Counted from the first letter of the stretch, positions 1 through 8,872 are shown. The stretch: DNA of 45,655 bases from Thiotrichales bacterium 35-46-9 (GCA_002281095.1 NCFI01000004.1:1-45655); one strand, 5' to 3'. Notes: a model not told the origin generated them from the sequence alone. Numbers and translations: made by a program.

Positions 1-104
1 TGACGGTCTAACAGTTGTAGTTGACCATCCACTTCGCGAGCGATGATCATGTGGAAGCTGTTAGAGCCTAGGTCAATGGCAGCGAAGGTGTCGGGTGTAT
101 TCAT
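1..104 (-). CDS. ppx: Exopolyphosphatase Ppx/GppA, N-terminal fragment
   Basis: Only the first 34 codons are present, because the gene runs off the left edge. The translation begins [18 protein letters not shown], and [10 protein letters not shown] is the phosphate-1 ATPase-fold motif that opens the Ppx/GppA family. The family hydrolyses terminal phosphate from polyphosphate (Ppx) or converts pppGpp to ppGpp (GppA). It follows ppk1 on the same strand after 47 bases, the usual ppk-ppx pairing, so Ppx is the more likely role. The fragment cannot separate Ppx from GppA on its own. Confidence 0.85.
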   Translation of the reverse strand, partial: MNTPDTFAAIDLGSNSFHMIIAREVDGQLQLLDR

Positions 105-151
105 AGCGTTTGGACGGTCATAAAAATCATCCGCCTATTTTACGCGATTCA

Positions 152-2251
152 TTATCCCTTGTGATATTTTTCTGCCAACACCTGTTGCGCACTAAAGGAC
201 TCGCCATCGCTGTTACGCTGATGGTAGTCGCCATTGGCATCCAAATGCCAACTGGTGGTGTCTTTAAGATAGTTTGCTAGCCCTTCCTCATAAATGCGTG
301 CAAATAGTGCTGGGTCGCGTATGGGGAAGCAGGTTTCAACGCGAGAAAGCAGGTTACGACTCATCCAGTCGGCACTGGCCAACCATAGCTGAGGTTGGTC
401 ATCGTTTTGGAAGTAAAAAATGCGATGATGCTCTAAAAAGCGACCGAGTACCGAAGTCACGCGAATATTGTCAGATAGCCCCGGTACACCAGGACGCAAA
501 CTACACATGCCCCGCACAATTAAATCGATTTGTACGCCAGCTTGGCTGGCGGCGTAGAGTCCTTCAATGATTTCACGCTGTTGCAATCCGTTCATTTTGG
601 CAATGATACGAGCGGGTTTACCTGCTTGTGCGTTGGCCGCTTCGCGTGCAATCGCTGCTTTAAGGTTGTTGTGTAGTGAGTGTGGTGCTTGCCACAAGGC
701 TTCAAGCTCGGTTTCACTGGCAAAGCTGGTCAGTTGCTGGAAAATGCGATTGACGTCACGACCAATATCCGGTGCTGAAGTCAGCAGACCAAAGTCGGTA
801 TAGACACGCGCTGTGCCGGCATGATAGTTACCTGTACCTAAATGGGTGTAATAATGCAGTCCCGTTGCTTCTTTGCGCAGCACTGAAATCATTTTAGCGT
901 GGGTTTTATAACCGACAACGCCATAAACGACATGAGCCCCCGCTTCTTGTAGGCGGGTCGCTTGCTGAATGTTGTTGTCTTCATCGAATCGGGCGCGCAG
1001 TTCAATGACGGCCGTCACTTCTTTGCCTCGTTTGGCTGCCTGTTCGAGTGCTTCAACAATGGCCGAGTTGGTGCCAGTACGGTATAGCGTCATGCGAATG
1101 GCCAGTACCTGCTCATCGGCCGCTGCTTGGCGAATAAAGTGAATAACGGGAGCAAAAGATTCAAAGGGATGGTGTAGCAGAATGTCTTGTGTTTTCAAAA
1201 TGTCGAAAAAGTGACCTTTCTGACCATCAAGTTGCGTATCTTCGAGCAGGCTAGGCGTCGATGCTGTGTAAGGCGGGAAGAGTAAATCAGCACGCGCCAC
1301 CATGTCGGGTACGGCAGAAAGACGATGTAAATTAACCGGACCATTGACTTTGAATAAGGCGTTTTCGGGTAAGCGGAAACGTTGCAGCAAATAGTGAGCG
1401 ATTTCGTCAGGGCAGTTGTCCGCGACCTCTAAGCGCACGGCATTGCCGTATTTACGTGATGAAAGCTCACCCTGCAAAGCAGTAAGCAAGTCATCGACTT
1501 CTTCTTCATCGACAAATAAGTTGGAGTTGCGTGTGACGCGGAATTGAAAACAACCTTTAATCGACATGCCAGGGAAAAGCTTGTGTACATTGGCATGAAT
1601 GGCGGATGACAAGAAGATAAAGTCGTGTGCGCTACCACTCACCGATTCAGGTAATTGAATAATGCGCGGCAAAGCACGAGGTACTTGCACCACGGCCAGT
1701 TCGCCCATGCGACCAAAAGCATCTTTGCCTTCAAGCGAGACAATAAAATTAAGCGATTTATTGAGCAGACGAGGGAAGGGATGTGCTGGATCTAAGCCCA
1801 ATGGCGTGAGCAGAGGTTGAAGTTCGGCAGCAAAAAAGTCGGCTACCCAAGCACGAATGTCGGCTGTCCAGCGATCACGACGCAGGAAGCGAACACCTGC
1901 TTGCTCCAGCTCCGGTAGAATAACTTTCTGTAGGGCTTGATATTGTGCGTCGACCAGCTGATGTGCACTGGCATTAACCAGTTCAATCGCATCTTTTGGG
2001 CGCATACCGTCGGGCTTGGTGCGCGCATCGGGATCTTTAGTTAACTCAACCAAACTGGCATAACGAATTTCAAAAAACTCATCTAAATTGCTGGAAGAAA
2101 TACACAAATAGCGTAGGCGTTCTAATAGCGGGTAATTTGGATTAAGTGCCATGTTGAGCACGCGACGATTAAAGGCCAGTACCGAGGTTTCACGGTTAAT
2201 GAAGGGGTTATAAGTGGTATCGGTAGCCAGTGTGTTGGTGCTAATCGTCAT
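152..2251 (-). CDS. ppk1: Polyphosphate kinase 1
   Basis: A 699-residue protein, close to the usual length for PPK1, which reversibly makes inorganic polyphosphate from ATP. The N-terminal region (FINRETSVLAFNRRVLNMA) and the helical domain are intact. The phosphohistidine motif YKTHAKM places the autophosphorylated His at about residue 451. The second conserved motif FLEHHRIFYF lies near residues 606-615. The two phospholipase-D-like halves look complete and no key residue is missing. Upstream of the ATG the minus strand reads GGGAAAACACC, a weak ribosome-binding site. It is followed by ppx and is divergent from the phnN-like gene. With spoT also in the window, two stress-related phosphate metabolisms are encoded nearby, though not in one operon. 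Confidence 0.97.
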   Translation of the reverse strand: MTISTNTLATDTTYNPFINRETSVLAFNRRVLNMALNPNYPLLERLRYLCISSSNLDEFFEIRYASLVELTKDPDARTKPDGMRPKDAIELVNASAHQLVDAQYQALQKVILPELEQAGVRFLRRDRWTADIRAWVADFFAAELQPLLTPLGLDPAHPFPRLLNKSLNFIVSLEGKDAFGRMGELAVVQVPRALPRIIQLPESVSGSAHDFIFLSSAIHANVHKLFPGMSIKGCFQFRVTRNSNLFVDEEEVDDLLTALQGELSSRKYGNAVRLEVADNCPDEIAHYLLQRFRLPENALFKVNGPVNLHRLSAVPDMVARADLLFPPYTASTPSLLEDTQLDGQKGHFFDILKTQDILLHHPFESFAPVIHFIRQAAADEQVLAIRMTLYRTGTNSAIVEALEQAAKRGKEVTAVIELRARFDEDNNIQQATRLQEAGAHVVYGVVGYKTHAKMISVLRKEATGLHYYTHLGTGNYHAGTARVYTDFGLLTSAPDIGRDVNRIFQQLTSFASETELEALWQAPHSLHNNLKAAIAREAANAQAGKPARIIAKMNGLQQREIIEGLYAASQAGVQIDLIVRGMCSLRPGVPGLSDNIRVTSVLGRFLEHHRIFYFQNDDQPQLWLASADWMSRNLLSRVETCFPIRDPALFARIYEEGLANYLKDTTSWHLDANGDYHQRNSDGESFSAQQVLAEKYHKG

Positions 2252-2372
2252 GGTGTTTTCCCGTCATCAGAGCATAAAATTACAGCTTCTATTGTCGCAC
2301 GATTTAATGACAATTGGATGAAACTTGAACCCCTAATGGGTGCATTATTCTGCAAGAAACAACATAAGTCAT

Positions 2373-2378
2373 TATAAT
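2373..2378 (+). promoter_or_regulatory. Candidate -10 box for the phnN-like operon
   Basis: A perfect TATAAT lies 31 bases before the chosen ATG at 2409. The best -35 (TTCTGC at 2348-2353, spacer 19) is poor. If this is the promoter, an in-frame ATG at 2340 would lie upstream of the transcript, which favours the 2409 start. Inference from consensus only. Confidence 0.4.
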
Positions 2379-2408
2379 GGCAATATATTTGTCACATGGC
2401 TAGTGCTT

Positions 2409-2996
2409 ATGAGTCGCTTATTTTACGTTATTGGTCCTTCTGGAGCAGGCAAAGATGCCTTAATGCAGGCAGCGCGTGTTGCTTTGGCAGGCAAGCCAAT
2501 CCTGTTTGCCCATCGCTATATTACGCGTTCCAATGCGGATGCTTCAGAAAACTTTGTTCAGCTTTCCAGTGCTGAATTTGAACAAAGAAAGCGTTTGGGA
2601 TTGTTTTGGCTTAATTGGCAATCGCATCAGTTGGATTACGCTATTGGAACCGAAGTTCGACAGTGGTTAGAGGCGGGTCTTGTGGTGGTAGTGAATGGGT
2701 CGCGTCAGGCTTTGCCTGAAGTTGCTCGTATTTGTGCACAAGATGGTGTGACCTTGGTGCCAGTGTGGGTGCATTGTGAAGCCAGTGTATTGGCGCAACG
2801 GTTGCGTGCGCGAGGTCGTGAAACAGAAGCGCAGATTCAAGAGCGCTTAGAGCGAGCAAAAGCTTTTGTACCACCTGTCGATGCGCTAGTGATTGATAAC
2901 TCGGGCGCTTTGACCGATTCGGTGCAACAACTGCTCACCTACTTACAGGCCGATTTAACGACCGATGTCAGGTGCGAGTCATTGCATGTCGATTGA
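2409..2996 (+). CDS. phnN: Ribose 1,5-bisphosphate phosphokinase PhnN-like
   Basis: A 195-residue P-loop kinase from the chosen start MSRLFYVIGPSGAGKDAL, where GPSGAGKD is the Walker A motif. The fold resembles guanylate kinase, but the sequence pattern matches the PhnN group: HRYITRSN, ENFVQLSSAEF and the late RLRARGRE segment. PhnN phosphorylates ribose 1,5-bisphosphate to PRPP in the C-P lyase pathway. The frame stays open upstream to an ATG at 2340, but the added residues are not family-like and a TATAAT lies between. No C-P lyase genes are in view, so its physiological substrate here is uncertain. Its 3' end overlaps the next gene by 11 bases, so the two are probably cotranslated. Confidence 0.8.
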   Translation: MSRLFYVIGPSGAGKDALMQAARVALAGKPILFAHRYITRSNADASENFVQLSSAEFEQRKRLGLFWLNWQSHQLDYAIGTEVRQWLEAGLVVVVNGSRQALPEVARICAQDGVTLVPVWVHCEASVLAQRLRARGRETEAQIQERLERAKAFVPPVDALVIDNSGALTDSVQQLLTYLQADLTTDVRCESLHVD

Positions 2997-3696
2997 GCTA
3001 CTGGCGACCGCCTTGATGGTTGGCTTTCTTGGCGGTGTACATTGTGTGGGTATGTGCGGTCCCTTGGCGGGCGCTTTTACCTTTTCACTAGGCCCCGATA
3101 TTCAGCGCTCTTCACGGCGTGTAGCGTTGATGCAATTAGGCTATAACCTAGGTCGTGTAACCAGTTATGTCATTCTGGGTGCGATTGCCGGTTTGGTGGG
3201 ATTGCTGTTAATTGAAGCGGGTGAATTGCTGTCGATGCAGCGTTGGCTATTGGGTTTTGCTGGTGTTTGGATGGTTATTTTAGCTGCTTGGTTAATGGGC
3301 TGGTCAGCACTTCCTGCTCGCTTAGAGGGTTTGGGAACAGGCTGGTGGTCGCGTTTATCTCAGCGTTGGCGTGCACACTTTTTGCCCGTGCAGCGTTGGC
3401 ATCAGGCTTACTTAATGGGTTTGTTGTGGGGCTGGATGCCGTGTGGCTTGGTCTATTCGACCCTTATTTTGGCGATGAGCGCCGGTTCTGTCTGGGCGGG
3501 CATGTCGGTGATGCTGGCATTTGGGCTAGGCACTTTGCCCAATTTGCTGTTGGTGGGCGCCAGTGCTTTTTGGTTGATGCGATTTAAACGTAATCCTTGG
3601 TTAATTCGTGTCGCCGCTCTGGGTATGGCCATCTTTGGATTTTGGACGTTATGGCAGGCACTTTATGGTTCGGCATGGCTGGGAGTGGGTGAATGA
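2986..3696 (+). CDS. TauE/SafE-like membrane protein (DsbD_2 / cytochrome-biogenesis transmembrane family)
   Basis: A protein of about 236 residues with roughly six membrane segments. Two conserved cysteine-containing motifs are visible: GGVHCVGMCGP near the N-terminus and GWMPCGLVYS in the second half. This pair is the hallmark of the UreH/DsbD_2-type family often labelled sulfite exporter TauE/SafE. From general knowledge, a member of this family commonly sits beside ccoGHIS in Pseudomonas and relatives, and a role in metal or redox handling for cytochrome oxidase is suspected. Here it lies 27 kb from the cco operon. The ATG at 2986 is preferred; an in-frame ATG at 2965 would add seven residues. 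Its end overlaps the next gene by four bases (ATGA). Confidence 0.8.
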   Translation: MSIELLATALMVGFLGGVHCVGMCGPLAGAFTFSLGPDIQRSSRRVALMQLGYNLGRVTSYVILGAIAGLVGLLLIEAGELLSMQRWLLGFAGVWMVILAAWLMGWSALPARLEGLGTGWWSRLSQRWRAHFLPVQRWHQAYLMGLLWGWMPCGLVYSTLILAMSAGSVWAGMSVMLAFGLGTLPNLLLVGASAFWLMRFKRNPWLIRVAALGMAIFGFWTLWQALYGSAWLGVGE

Positions 3697-4613
3697 TGAA
3701 ATCCTGTTGGTCTTGTTGGTTATCGGCATCGCCCTATTTGACGGTTATTTTCGCGCTCACAGCTTGGTGGCTGTCTTGGCCTACGCCACCGCAGCCCGTG
3801 CCAGTGGCCAGTAATGAGCCGATTGCACAAGAGACCTTAAGATTCGATGAAGCAGAAGCTGATGATGCTTCTGGACTACAAGTAACCTTGATTCCTGCAC
3901 CCAATTTTTCGTCCATTAGCTTATCGGATGATCGTAAGCAGATCTTTATTGCTTGGTTATTGCCATTAATTGCTCAAGAAAATGCGCGCGTGTTAGAGTT
4001 GCGTCGTGAAGCGGTGCGTTTATATGGATTATCGCAGCAAAACCGCTTGTCACTGAAACAAAAAGAGTGGTTGGTCAGTTTGGCAACAGACTATGAAGTC
4101 GATTTGGGTGCTAAGGGCTTTGATCTTCCTTTTTGGCAAAACCTCTTGCATCGAGTGGATGCCATTCCGCCTTCATTGGTGTTGGCGCAGGCAGCAGTAG
4201 AGTCGGGTTGGGGTACGTCTCGTTTAGCTAAAGATGCACACAACTTTTTCGGCATCATGTGCTTTAAGCCCGGTTGTGGTGTGCCTTTTGATGGTGGACC
4301 GGGCGAGTTTCGACGTTTTGTTGGCGTGAATGATTCGATTGCTTTTTATATGCGCCTGATTAACACTAAGGGTGCTTATCGTGCGGCGCGTGCCGAGCGT
4401 ATGCGTCATCGGTTAATTGGTGATGTGCCTTCGGGCTTGGCTTTGGCTAAGACGCTACTCAGTTATTCGGAATTGGGCAGTCGCTATATCGATTTTCTGC
4501 TTAAAATCATGCGAGAGAATAAGCTTGATGAGTACGATGGTGCAGATTTGCCCATGAGCATTGAAGTGAATGAAGCACCCGCGCCGAGTGTGCAAAGTGA
4601 ACCGGTTTCTTAG
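3693..4613 (+). CDS. Bax-like endo-beta-N-acetylglucosaminidase domain protein
   Basis: 306 residues. An N-terminal hydrophobic segment (about residues 10-30) suggests a signal anchor and periplasmic location. A low-complexity acidic linker follows, then a glucosaminidase domain. The motif AQAAVESGWGTSRLAKDAHN carries the expected catalytic Glu, followed by FFGIMCFKPGCG. The combination resembles Bax of E. coli, a peptidoglycan hydrolase-like protein in the glucosaminidase (PF01832) family. The C-terminal tail is rich in Pro, Glu and Ser and is probably disordered. It shares an ATGA start/stop overlap with the upstream membrane gene and ends three bases before the convergent symporter gene, with no hairpin between. 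Confidence 0.85.
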   Translation: MMKSCWSCWLSASPYLTVIFALTAWWLSWPTPPQPVPVASNEPIAQETLRFDEAEADDASGLQVTLIPAPNFSSISLSDDRKQIFIAWLLPLIAQENARVLELRREAVRLYGLSQQNRLSLKQKEWLVSLATDYEVDLGAKGFDLPFWQNLLHRVDAIPPSLVLAQAAVESGWGTSRLAKDAHNFFGIMCFKPGCGVPFDGGPGEFRRFVGVNDSIAFYMRLINTKGAYRAARAERMRHRLIGDVPSGLALAKTLLSYSELGSRYIDFLLKIMRENKLDEYDGADLPMSIEVNEAPAPSVQSEPVS

Positions 4614-4616
4614 CGT

Positions 4617-6065
4617 TTAATGATGGCGAGTTGCTATTAATGGTTCGTTAACGTCGTGGCGGTGGGGTAATAGTGAGCCGACGACCATGCCGAGGATCGC
4701 TGCGATCAAGCCCCACCATTGAGCACCGACTTCACTCTCACTTAACCAAATTTCGCCATTAATCCACACCGTTAAGCCCAGTAGTACACTAACCCAAGCG
4801 CCTCGATTATTCGCTTTGCGCCAAAACAGTCCTGCGACTAAAGGCACAAAAGCGACCACCAATGTTACCTTGTAAGCGGCTTCGACCATATCATGCAGTC
4901 CGGCATCCAGCTCTCGTGCCTGCAGGGCATAGACACATACCAATAAAGCAAAACTGACAATCACGGAACGGGTTAATAGCAGCATTTGTTTGTCGCTGAG
5001 TGGGCGGGGAAATAATCCCCTCAGTACATTTTCGCTGAGCATAAAACTGGGTGCGAGTAGCGTGCTGGCAGAAGTGCCTAAAATCACCCCGACCAATGCG
5101 CCATAAAACACAATTTGGGCGAACAAAGGCAATTCTTGTTGAATCAGTGCAGGGATGAGTGCCTCGCCATCGACAGCCATAATGCGTTCGACCAAACTCG
5201 GGTCAATTAGGTGTGCCGAGTAAGCGATAATGAGTGGAATAGTGGTGAAAATCAGATAGAGCACACCACCACCAATCGCACTCCAAGCAGCAATCTGTTC
5301 GTTGCGTGCCGCGTTAGCGCGTTGGAATACGTCTTGTTGCGGAATAGAACCAAAGGCAAGGGTTAAAAAGCTGGTCAGCATCGCCAATGCCAACAGCGGT
5401 GAAACCTCACTCGGCACTTTGAAGGCATCGTTCGTTAAGGCGTGTTGCCACAGAGGCGACAGACCGCCCACCTGATCAAGTAATAGCCAAGCAATGCCAC
5501 TTAAACTGATGACCGTAATGACAATTTGGATGGAAGTGGTTATCGCTACTGACCAAAGCCCACCGACGACAGTATAAATAACGACAATAATGCTCGCCAG
5601 AATAATACCATCGCTAATCGACAATGCTTGATCAGTGAGCAGATTAATCAGCATGCCCAGTGCAGTGATTTGTGCTGCCACCCAACCTAAGTAAGAGAGC
5701 GCAATCGCTAAGCCTGTAAGCACTTCGATGCCACGACTGTAACGCTGACGATAAAAGTCACCAATGGTGAGTAAATTCATGCGATAGAGTCGCTTGGCAA
5801 AGAACAGACCAAATAAAATTAAACAGGCGGCAGCACCCAAGGGATCGGACAATAAACCGACCAGTCCGTCTTCCATAAAAGTAGCGGGAATGCCCATCAC
5901 GGTTTCTGCGCCAAACCAGCCAGCAAACATCATGGCGGTGACCATTGCCAGTGGCAGTGAGCGCCCAGCAGTGTAAAAGTCGCGTGTGTTGTGTACGCGT
6001 CTTGCCGCCCAAAGGCTAACGGCGACACTCAATAGAATATAAACAATAACGAAGTTAAGTAGCAT
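4617..6065 (-). CDS. Sodium:solute symporter family transporter
   Basis: 482 residues with about 12-13 hydrophobic membrane segments. The N-terminal pattern NTRDFYTAGRSLPLAMVTAM and the following FAGWFGAETVMGIP are typical of the SSS (SLC5/PutP) family, as is the later FGSIPQQDVFQRANAARNE segment that contributes to the sodium site. The substrate cannot be read from sequence. Family members take proline, pantothenate, sugars or other organic solutes up with sodium. It directly abuts the GPH permease gene upstream (start codon next to the upstream stop), so the two are probably one transcription unit. Confidence 0.9.
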   Translation of the reverse strand: MLLNFVIVYILLSVAVSLWAARRVHNTRDFYTAGRSLPLAMVTAMMFAGWFGAETVMGIPATFMEDGLVGLLSDPLGAAACLILFGLFFAKRLYRMNLLTIGDFYRQRYSRGIEVLTGLAIALSYLGWVAAQITALGMLINLLTDQALSISDGIILASIIVVIYTVVGGLWSVAITTSIQIVITVISLSGIAWLLLDQVGGLSPLWQHALTNDAFKVPSEVSPLLALAMLTSFLTLAFGSIPQQDVFQRANAARNEQIAAWSAIGGGVLYLIFTTIPLIIAYSAHLIDPSLVERIMAVDGEALIPALIQQELPLFAQIVFYGALVGVILGTSASTLLAPSFMLSENVLRGLFPRPLSDKQMLLLTRSVIVSFALLVCVYALQARELDAGLHDMVEAAYKVTLVVAFVPLVAGLFWRKANNRGAWVSVLLGLTVWINGEIWLSESEVGAQWWGLIAAILGMVVGSLLPHRHDVNEPLIATRHH

Positions 6066-7322
6066 TTAGCTGTTGTTTCGCTGCAGTAATAGAATAGCTG
6101 CTAATTTTAGCAGAATTGGCAATCCTGCATAGCATAGCAGTATCGGCCAATCGATAGACAGGCTTTTTGCCCATTCCATAATGGGTAGGCTGATACCGAC
6201 GGCTAGTGCCAAAGTGAACTTGGTAATCATGCCCCACAAACCAAAAAGCGTGCCTGCTAATTCGGGTTGCTGCTGACTGATGTCCGCTTGCATCGACGCA
6301 GGCAGGGCAAGATCAATCGCTAAGCTGAACCCAGTCAGAACACAAATCAGCAGATATAGAGTGAAGTCGCCTGAATCTAGCAGAAAGACAGCGATAAAGC
6401 TGACACTCGCTAATAGCATCGAGGCTTGCCAAGTCGGTGCCTTGCCCCAACGTTTTGATAAGGCTAACCACAGGGGTAAAGCGAGTATGCCAGCGATGAA
6501 ATAAGTCAGTAAAAATAGCCCTTGCTCATCGGCTAGTTGCAAATAATCGCTAACGAAAAAGACAAACAAGGTTGCCGGTAAGGCATTGGCCAAGTTATTG
6601 AGAAAATAAATCGGAAACAGTCGCAACAGTTCACGATGCGCTTTGAGTTGCCTGAACAGGGTTGGTAAGGCGGCTTGTGATGATTCAGTCTGCAAAGGTT
6701 GATGACGAACGCTCAGTAAAGCCACACCTGCCAGCATTAAGCCAATGAAAACGACCGTCCAAAATAACTGGTACACTTCGACATCATTAATGCTGCGCTC
6801 TGTCAGTATCGGTAGCAGCAAGGCAATCAGCACGCCAATAATGGATAAGCCCTCACGCCACGCGCTGAGGCGGGTTTTATCGTAAGTATCATGACTGATT
6901 TCGGCCGCTAAGGTTAAATAGGGAATTTGAATCCACGTCCAGCCTAAATAACTGATAAAGCTCCATAGTCCCAGTTGCCATAAGGACACCTGATCTGCCG
7001 CTGGAAAAAAGAGCCCATCAAGCCCAAACAACAATAAGCCAAAGCCGGCCACTATCTGCCATTGACGCTGAAACTTAGCGACATAACGATCACTCAATAA
7101 ACCAATCAGTGGGTCGGTAATCACATCCAGCAATCGAGCCAACAGCAGCGCAAGCCCAATATCGGTCAGCGACAGTCCAAACTGGTGATGGTAATAGCTT
7201 GGTAAATAAAGATACAGCGGAATGCCGAGCATGGCTAAGGGTAAGCCTAACAAGCCATAAGCCAGCAATTGCGATGGTTTTATAGTTGTTGTGTTTTTGT
7301 TCAGTGTTGGTTTGTTGTGCAT
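6066..7322 (-). CDS. MFS permease, glycoside-pentoside-hexuronide (GPH)-like
   Basis: 418 residues with about 12 membrane segments. The start YGLLGLPLAMLGIPLYLYLP and the LLARLLDVITDPLIGLLSDR segment are the GPH (MFS_2, MelB-like) signature, with the conserved Asp residues of the cation site. The ATG follows TGATAAAAGA, a usable ribosome-binding site. It is the first gene of a two-gene unit with the sodium:solute symporter and is divergent from the DUF3833 gene. The substrate is unknown, and no catabolic enzymes lie nearby to suggest a sugar. Confidence 0.85.
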   Translation of the reverse strand: MHNKPTLNKNTTTIKPSQLLAYGLLGLPLAMLGIPLYLYLPSYYHHQFGLSLTDIGLALLLARLLDVITDPLIGLLSDRYVAKFQRQWQIVAGFGLLLFGLDGLFFPAADQVSLWQLGLWSFISYLGWTWIQIPYLTLAAEISHDTYDKTRLSAWREGLSIIGVLIALLLPILTERSINDVEVYQLFWTVVFIGLMLAGVALLSVRHQPLQTESSQAALPTLFRQLKAHRELLRLFPIYFLNNLANALPATLFVFFVSDYLQLADEQGLFLLTYFIAGILALPLWLALSKRWGKAPTWQASMLLASVSFIAVFLLDSGDFTLYLLICVLTGFSLAIDLALPASMQADISQQQPELAGTLFGLWGMITKFTLALAVGISLPIMEWAKSLSIDWPILLCYAGLPILLKLAAILLLQRNNS

Positions 7323-7443
7323 TCTTTTATCATGTGAACTAATTAGCTGATTTATTGAATCATAACGGAAAATGAATCAGAGTGTTAGTTTAGTTTTGTT
7401 ATATTTTTGTCTATTTTTGGTCATATCATAAGGATAATATTCG

Positions 7444-7989
7444 ATGCGTAAACAGATTACTTATTGGTTGCTAGGTATTGCTACCAGTCTTAGCCTAGCA
7501 GGTTGTGCTTCGGTTGATATTCAGGCCTACGCCCATAAAGAGCCCAAATTTGACTTGTTTCAGTTTTTTGCTGGTAAAACCTACGCCTTGGGGCAGTTCC
7601 AAGATCGATCAGGCGAGCTGATTCGGCGTTTTACCGTTACCATTGATGGACAGGTTAATGGCGATCAACTGGTGCTCGATGAGCGCTTTATTTACGATGA
7701 TGGTGAGCAAGAACAACGTGTCTGGACCATTCGCAAGGATGCTCAGGGGCAGTACATCGGAACGGCAGGCGATGTTATTGGTGAAGCGAAAGGCATTTCG
7801 GCGGGTAATGCCTTTAACTGGCGTTATGTACTCGATTTACCTTACAAGCAATCGACCATTCACGTCACTTTCGATGATTGGATGTTTTTGCACACGCCCA
7901 ATACCATGATGAACAAAGCGGAAGTGACCAAGTTTGGCTTTAAGGTCGGTGAAGTGACCTTGTTTTTCAGTAAACAAGAGATTCGATAA
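7444..7989 (+). CDS. DUF3833 family lipoprotein
   Basis: 181 residues. The N-terminus has a lipoprotein signal with lipobox LAGC (Cys at about residue 21), so it is probably lipid-anchored in the outer or inner membrane. The body has the DUF3833 pattern: FDLFQFFAGKTYALGQFQDRS near the front and FDDWMFLHTPNTMMNKAEVTKFGF near the end (quoted in two parts here, FDDWMFLHTP and MMNKAEVTKFG). The function is unproven. In other Proteobacteria this family often lies in an operon with chalcone-isomerase-like, SDR, amine-oxidase-like, DUF1365 and cyclopropane-fatty-acid-synthase-like genes, suggesting membrane lipid modification. Start ATG has an AAGGA box eight to nine bases upstream. The stop codon abuts the start of the next gene. 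Confidence 0.88.
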   Translation: MRKQITYWLLGIATSLSLAGCASVDIQAYAHKEPKFDLFQFFAGKTYALGQFQDRSGELIRRFTVTIDGQVNGDQLVLDERFIYDDGEQEQRVWTIRKDAQGQYIGTAGDVIGEAKGISAGNAFNWRYVLDLPYKQSTIHVTFDDWMFLHTPNTMMNKAEVTKFGFKVGEVTLFFSKQEIR

Positions 7990-8487
7990 ATGAAGCCGTC
8001 ATGGATACTTGCCATTCTTTGGCTGGCGCTATGGGGGATGTCGGCACAAGCGTCGGTGACATGGAAACCAGTGGGTGAGGGCGTGGCTACTTGGATGTTC
8101 ATGGATATTTACCAAGCCAAGTTGTATCGCCCTGAAGGTGTGGCGAAACAAACAGCCTTAACTGATGATGCACCACTGAAACTGGAGCTCTGCTACTACA
8201 AATCCCTAACGCCTGATATCTTTGTGCAAGGCGCCAATGAAAGTTTACCGGCACAGTTAAGCCCGGCCTTACGTGCCGAGGTCGAGCGATTACACGCCAG
8301 TTACCAGGCCGTTAAGCCGAATGATTGTTACACCCTGCGTTATGAAAACTCAGTGACAGAGTTGCTATTGAATCAGCGAGTGCTCTTTCAATCCAAACTG
8401 CCTGAATTTAAGCAAGTTTATTTTGGCGTCTGGTTGGGGGAAAAGCCGCTATCGGATAAGTTGAAAGCGACTTTGTTGGCGAATTAG
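7990..8487 (+). CDS. Exported chalcone-isomerase-like protein
   Basis: 165 residues. A clear signal peptide (MKPSWILAILWLALWGMSAQA, quoted in part: WILAILWLALWG, cleavage near AQA) indicates export to the periplasm. The mature part shows the bacterial chalcone-isomerase-like fold pattern: a front strand with YQAKLYRPEG, LELCYYKSLTPDIFVQGA in the middle, and the C-terminal FGVWLGEKPLSDKLK segment. Bacterial members are not thought to make flavonoids; lipid binding has been proposed for related proteins. It begins on the base after the DUF3833 stop and is presumably translated together with it. It converges with the HTH gene, leaving four bases between. Confidence 0.85.
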   Translation: MKPSWILAILWLALWGMSAQASVTWKPVGEGVATWMFMDIYQAKLYRPEGVAKQTALTDDAPLKLELCYYKSLTPDIFVQGANESLPAQLSPALRAEVERLHASYQAVKPNDCYTLRYENSVTELLLNQRVLFQSKLPEFKQVYFGVWLGEKPLSDKLKATLLAN

Positions 8488-8491
8488 TCGG

Positions 8492-8872
8492 TTAGCGGAG
8501 GCAGGCTTTCATCAACTGTCCGAACAGTTTGCGCTTGTCGGGAGGTAAGGCCAAAAACGCCTCAATCGCTTCGCGTTCTTCGGGCGCGAGTTTACTATTC
8601 CACTGCGCAGGTTTTTCTTGCACTGTTAATGTTAGGCGCTCACCAAAACGTAGCCAGTGTGCATCCACCCCTAACCACTCCGCCAACACTTGCAATCTAT
8701 CTTGCGTTGGCACAACCTCACCTCGCAACCACCGGCGCACAGCCTGAAAAGAGACCGAACGCCCCCAATAACGCAAGTTAAATTCGCGTTCAAGTACCAC
8801 GGGGCGTAATTCATAGCCAGCCGCTCGCATGGACTCTTTTAGTCGTTCACTAAATCGTTTTGCTTCACTCAT
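8492..8872 (-). CDS. Small HTH (XRE/Cro-like) transcriptional regulator
   Basis: 126 residues from the preferred start MSEAKRFSERLKESM. An in-frame ATG at 8914 would add 14 residues but lacks a ribosome-binding site and gives an unfamily-like N-terminus. The first 75 residues form a helix-turn-helix of XRE type, with SFQAVRRWLRGEVVPTQDRL as the recognition region followed by LAEWLGVDAHWLRFGE. The C-terminal part (EREAIEAFLALPPDKRKLFG) is a short helical tail. The operator and target genes are unknown; the nearest candidates are the PAS-GGDEF gene and its own promoter in the 160-base region 8873-9033. Confidence 0.8.
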   Translation of the reverse strand: MSEAKRFSERLKESMRAAGYELRPVVLEREFNLRYWGRSVSFQAVRRWLRGEVVPTQDRLQVLAEWLGVDAHWLRFGERLTLTVQEKPAQWNSKLAPEEREAIEAFLALPPDKRKLFGQLMKACLR

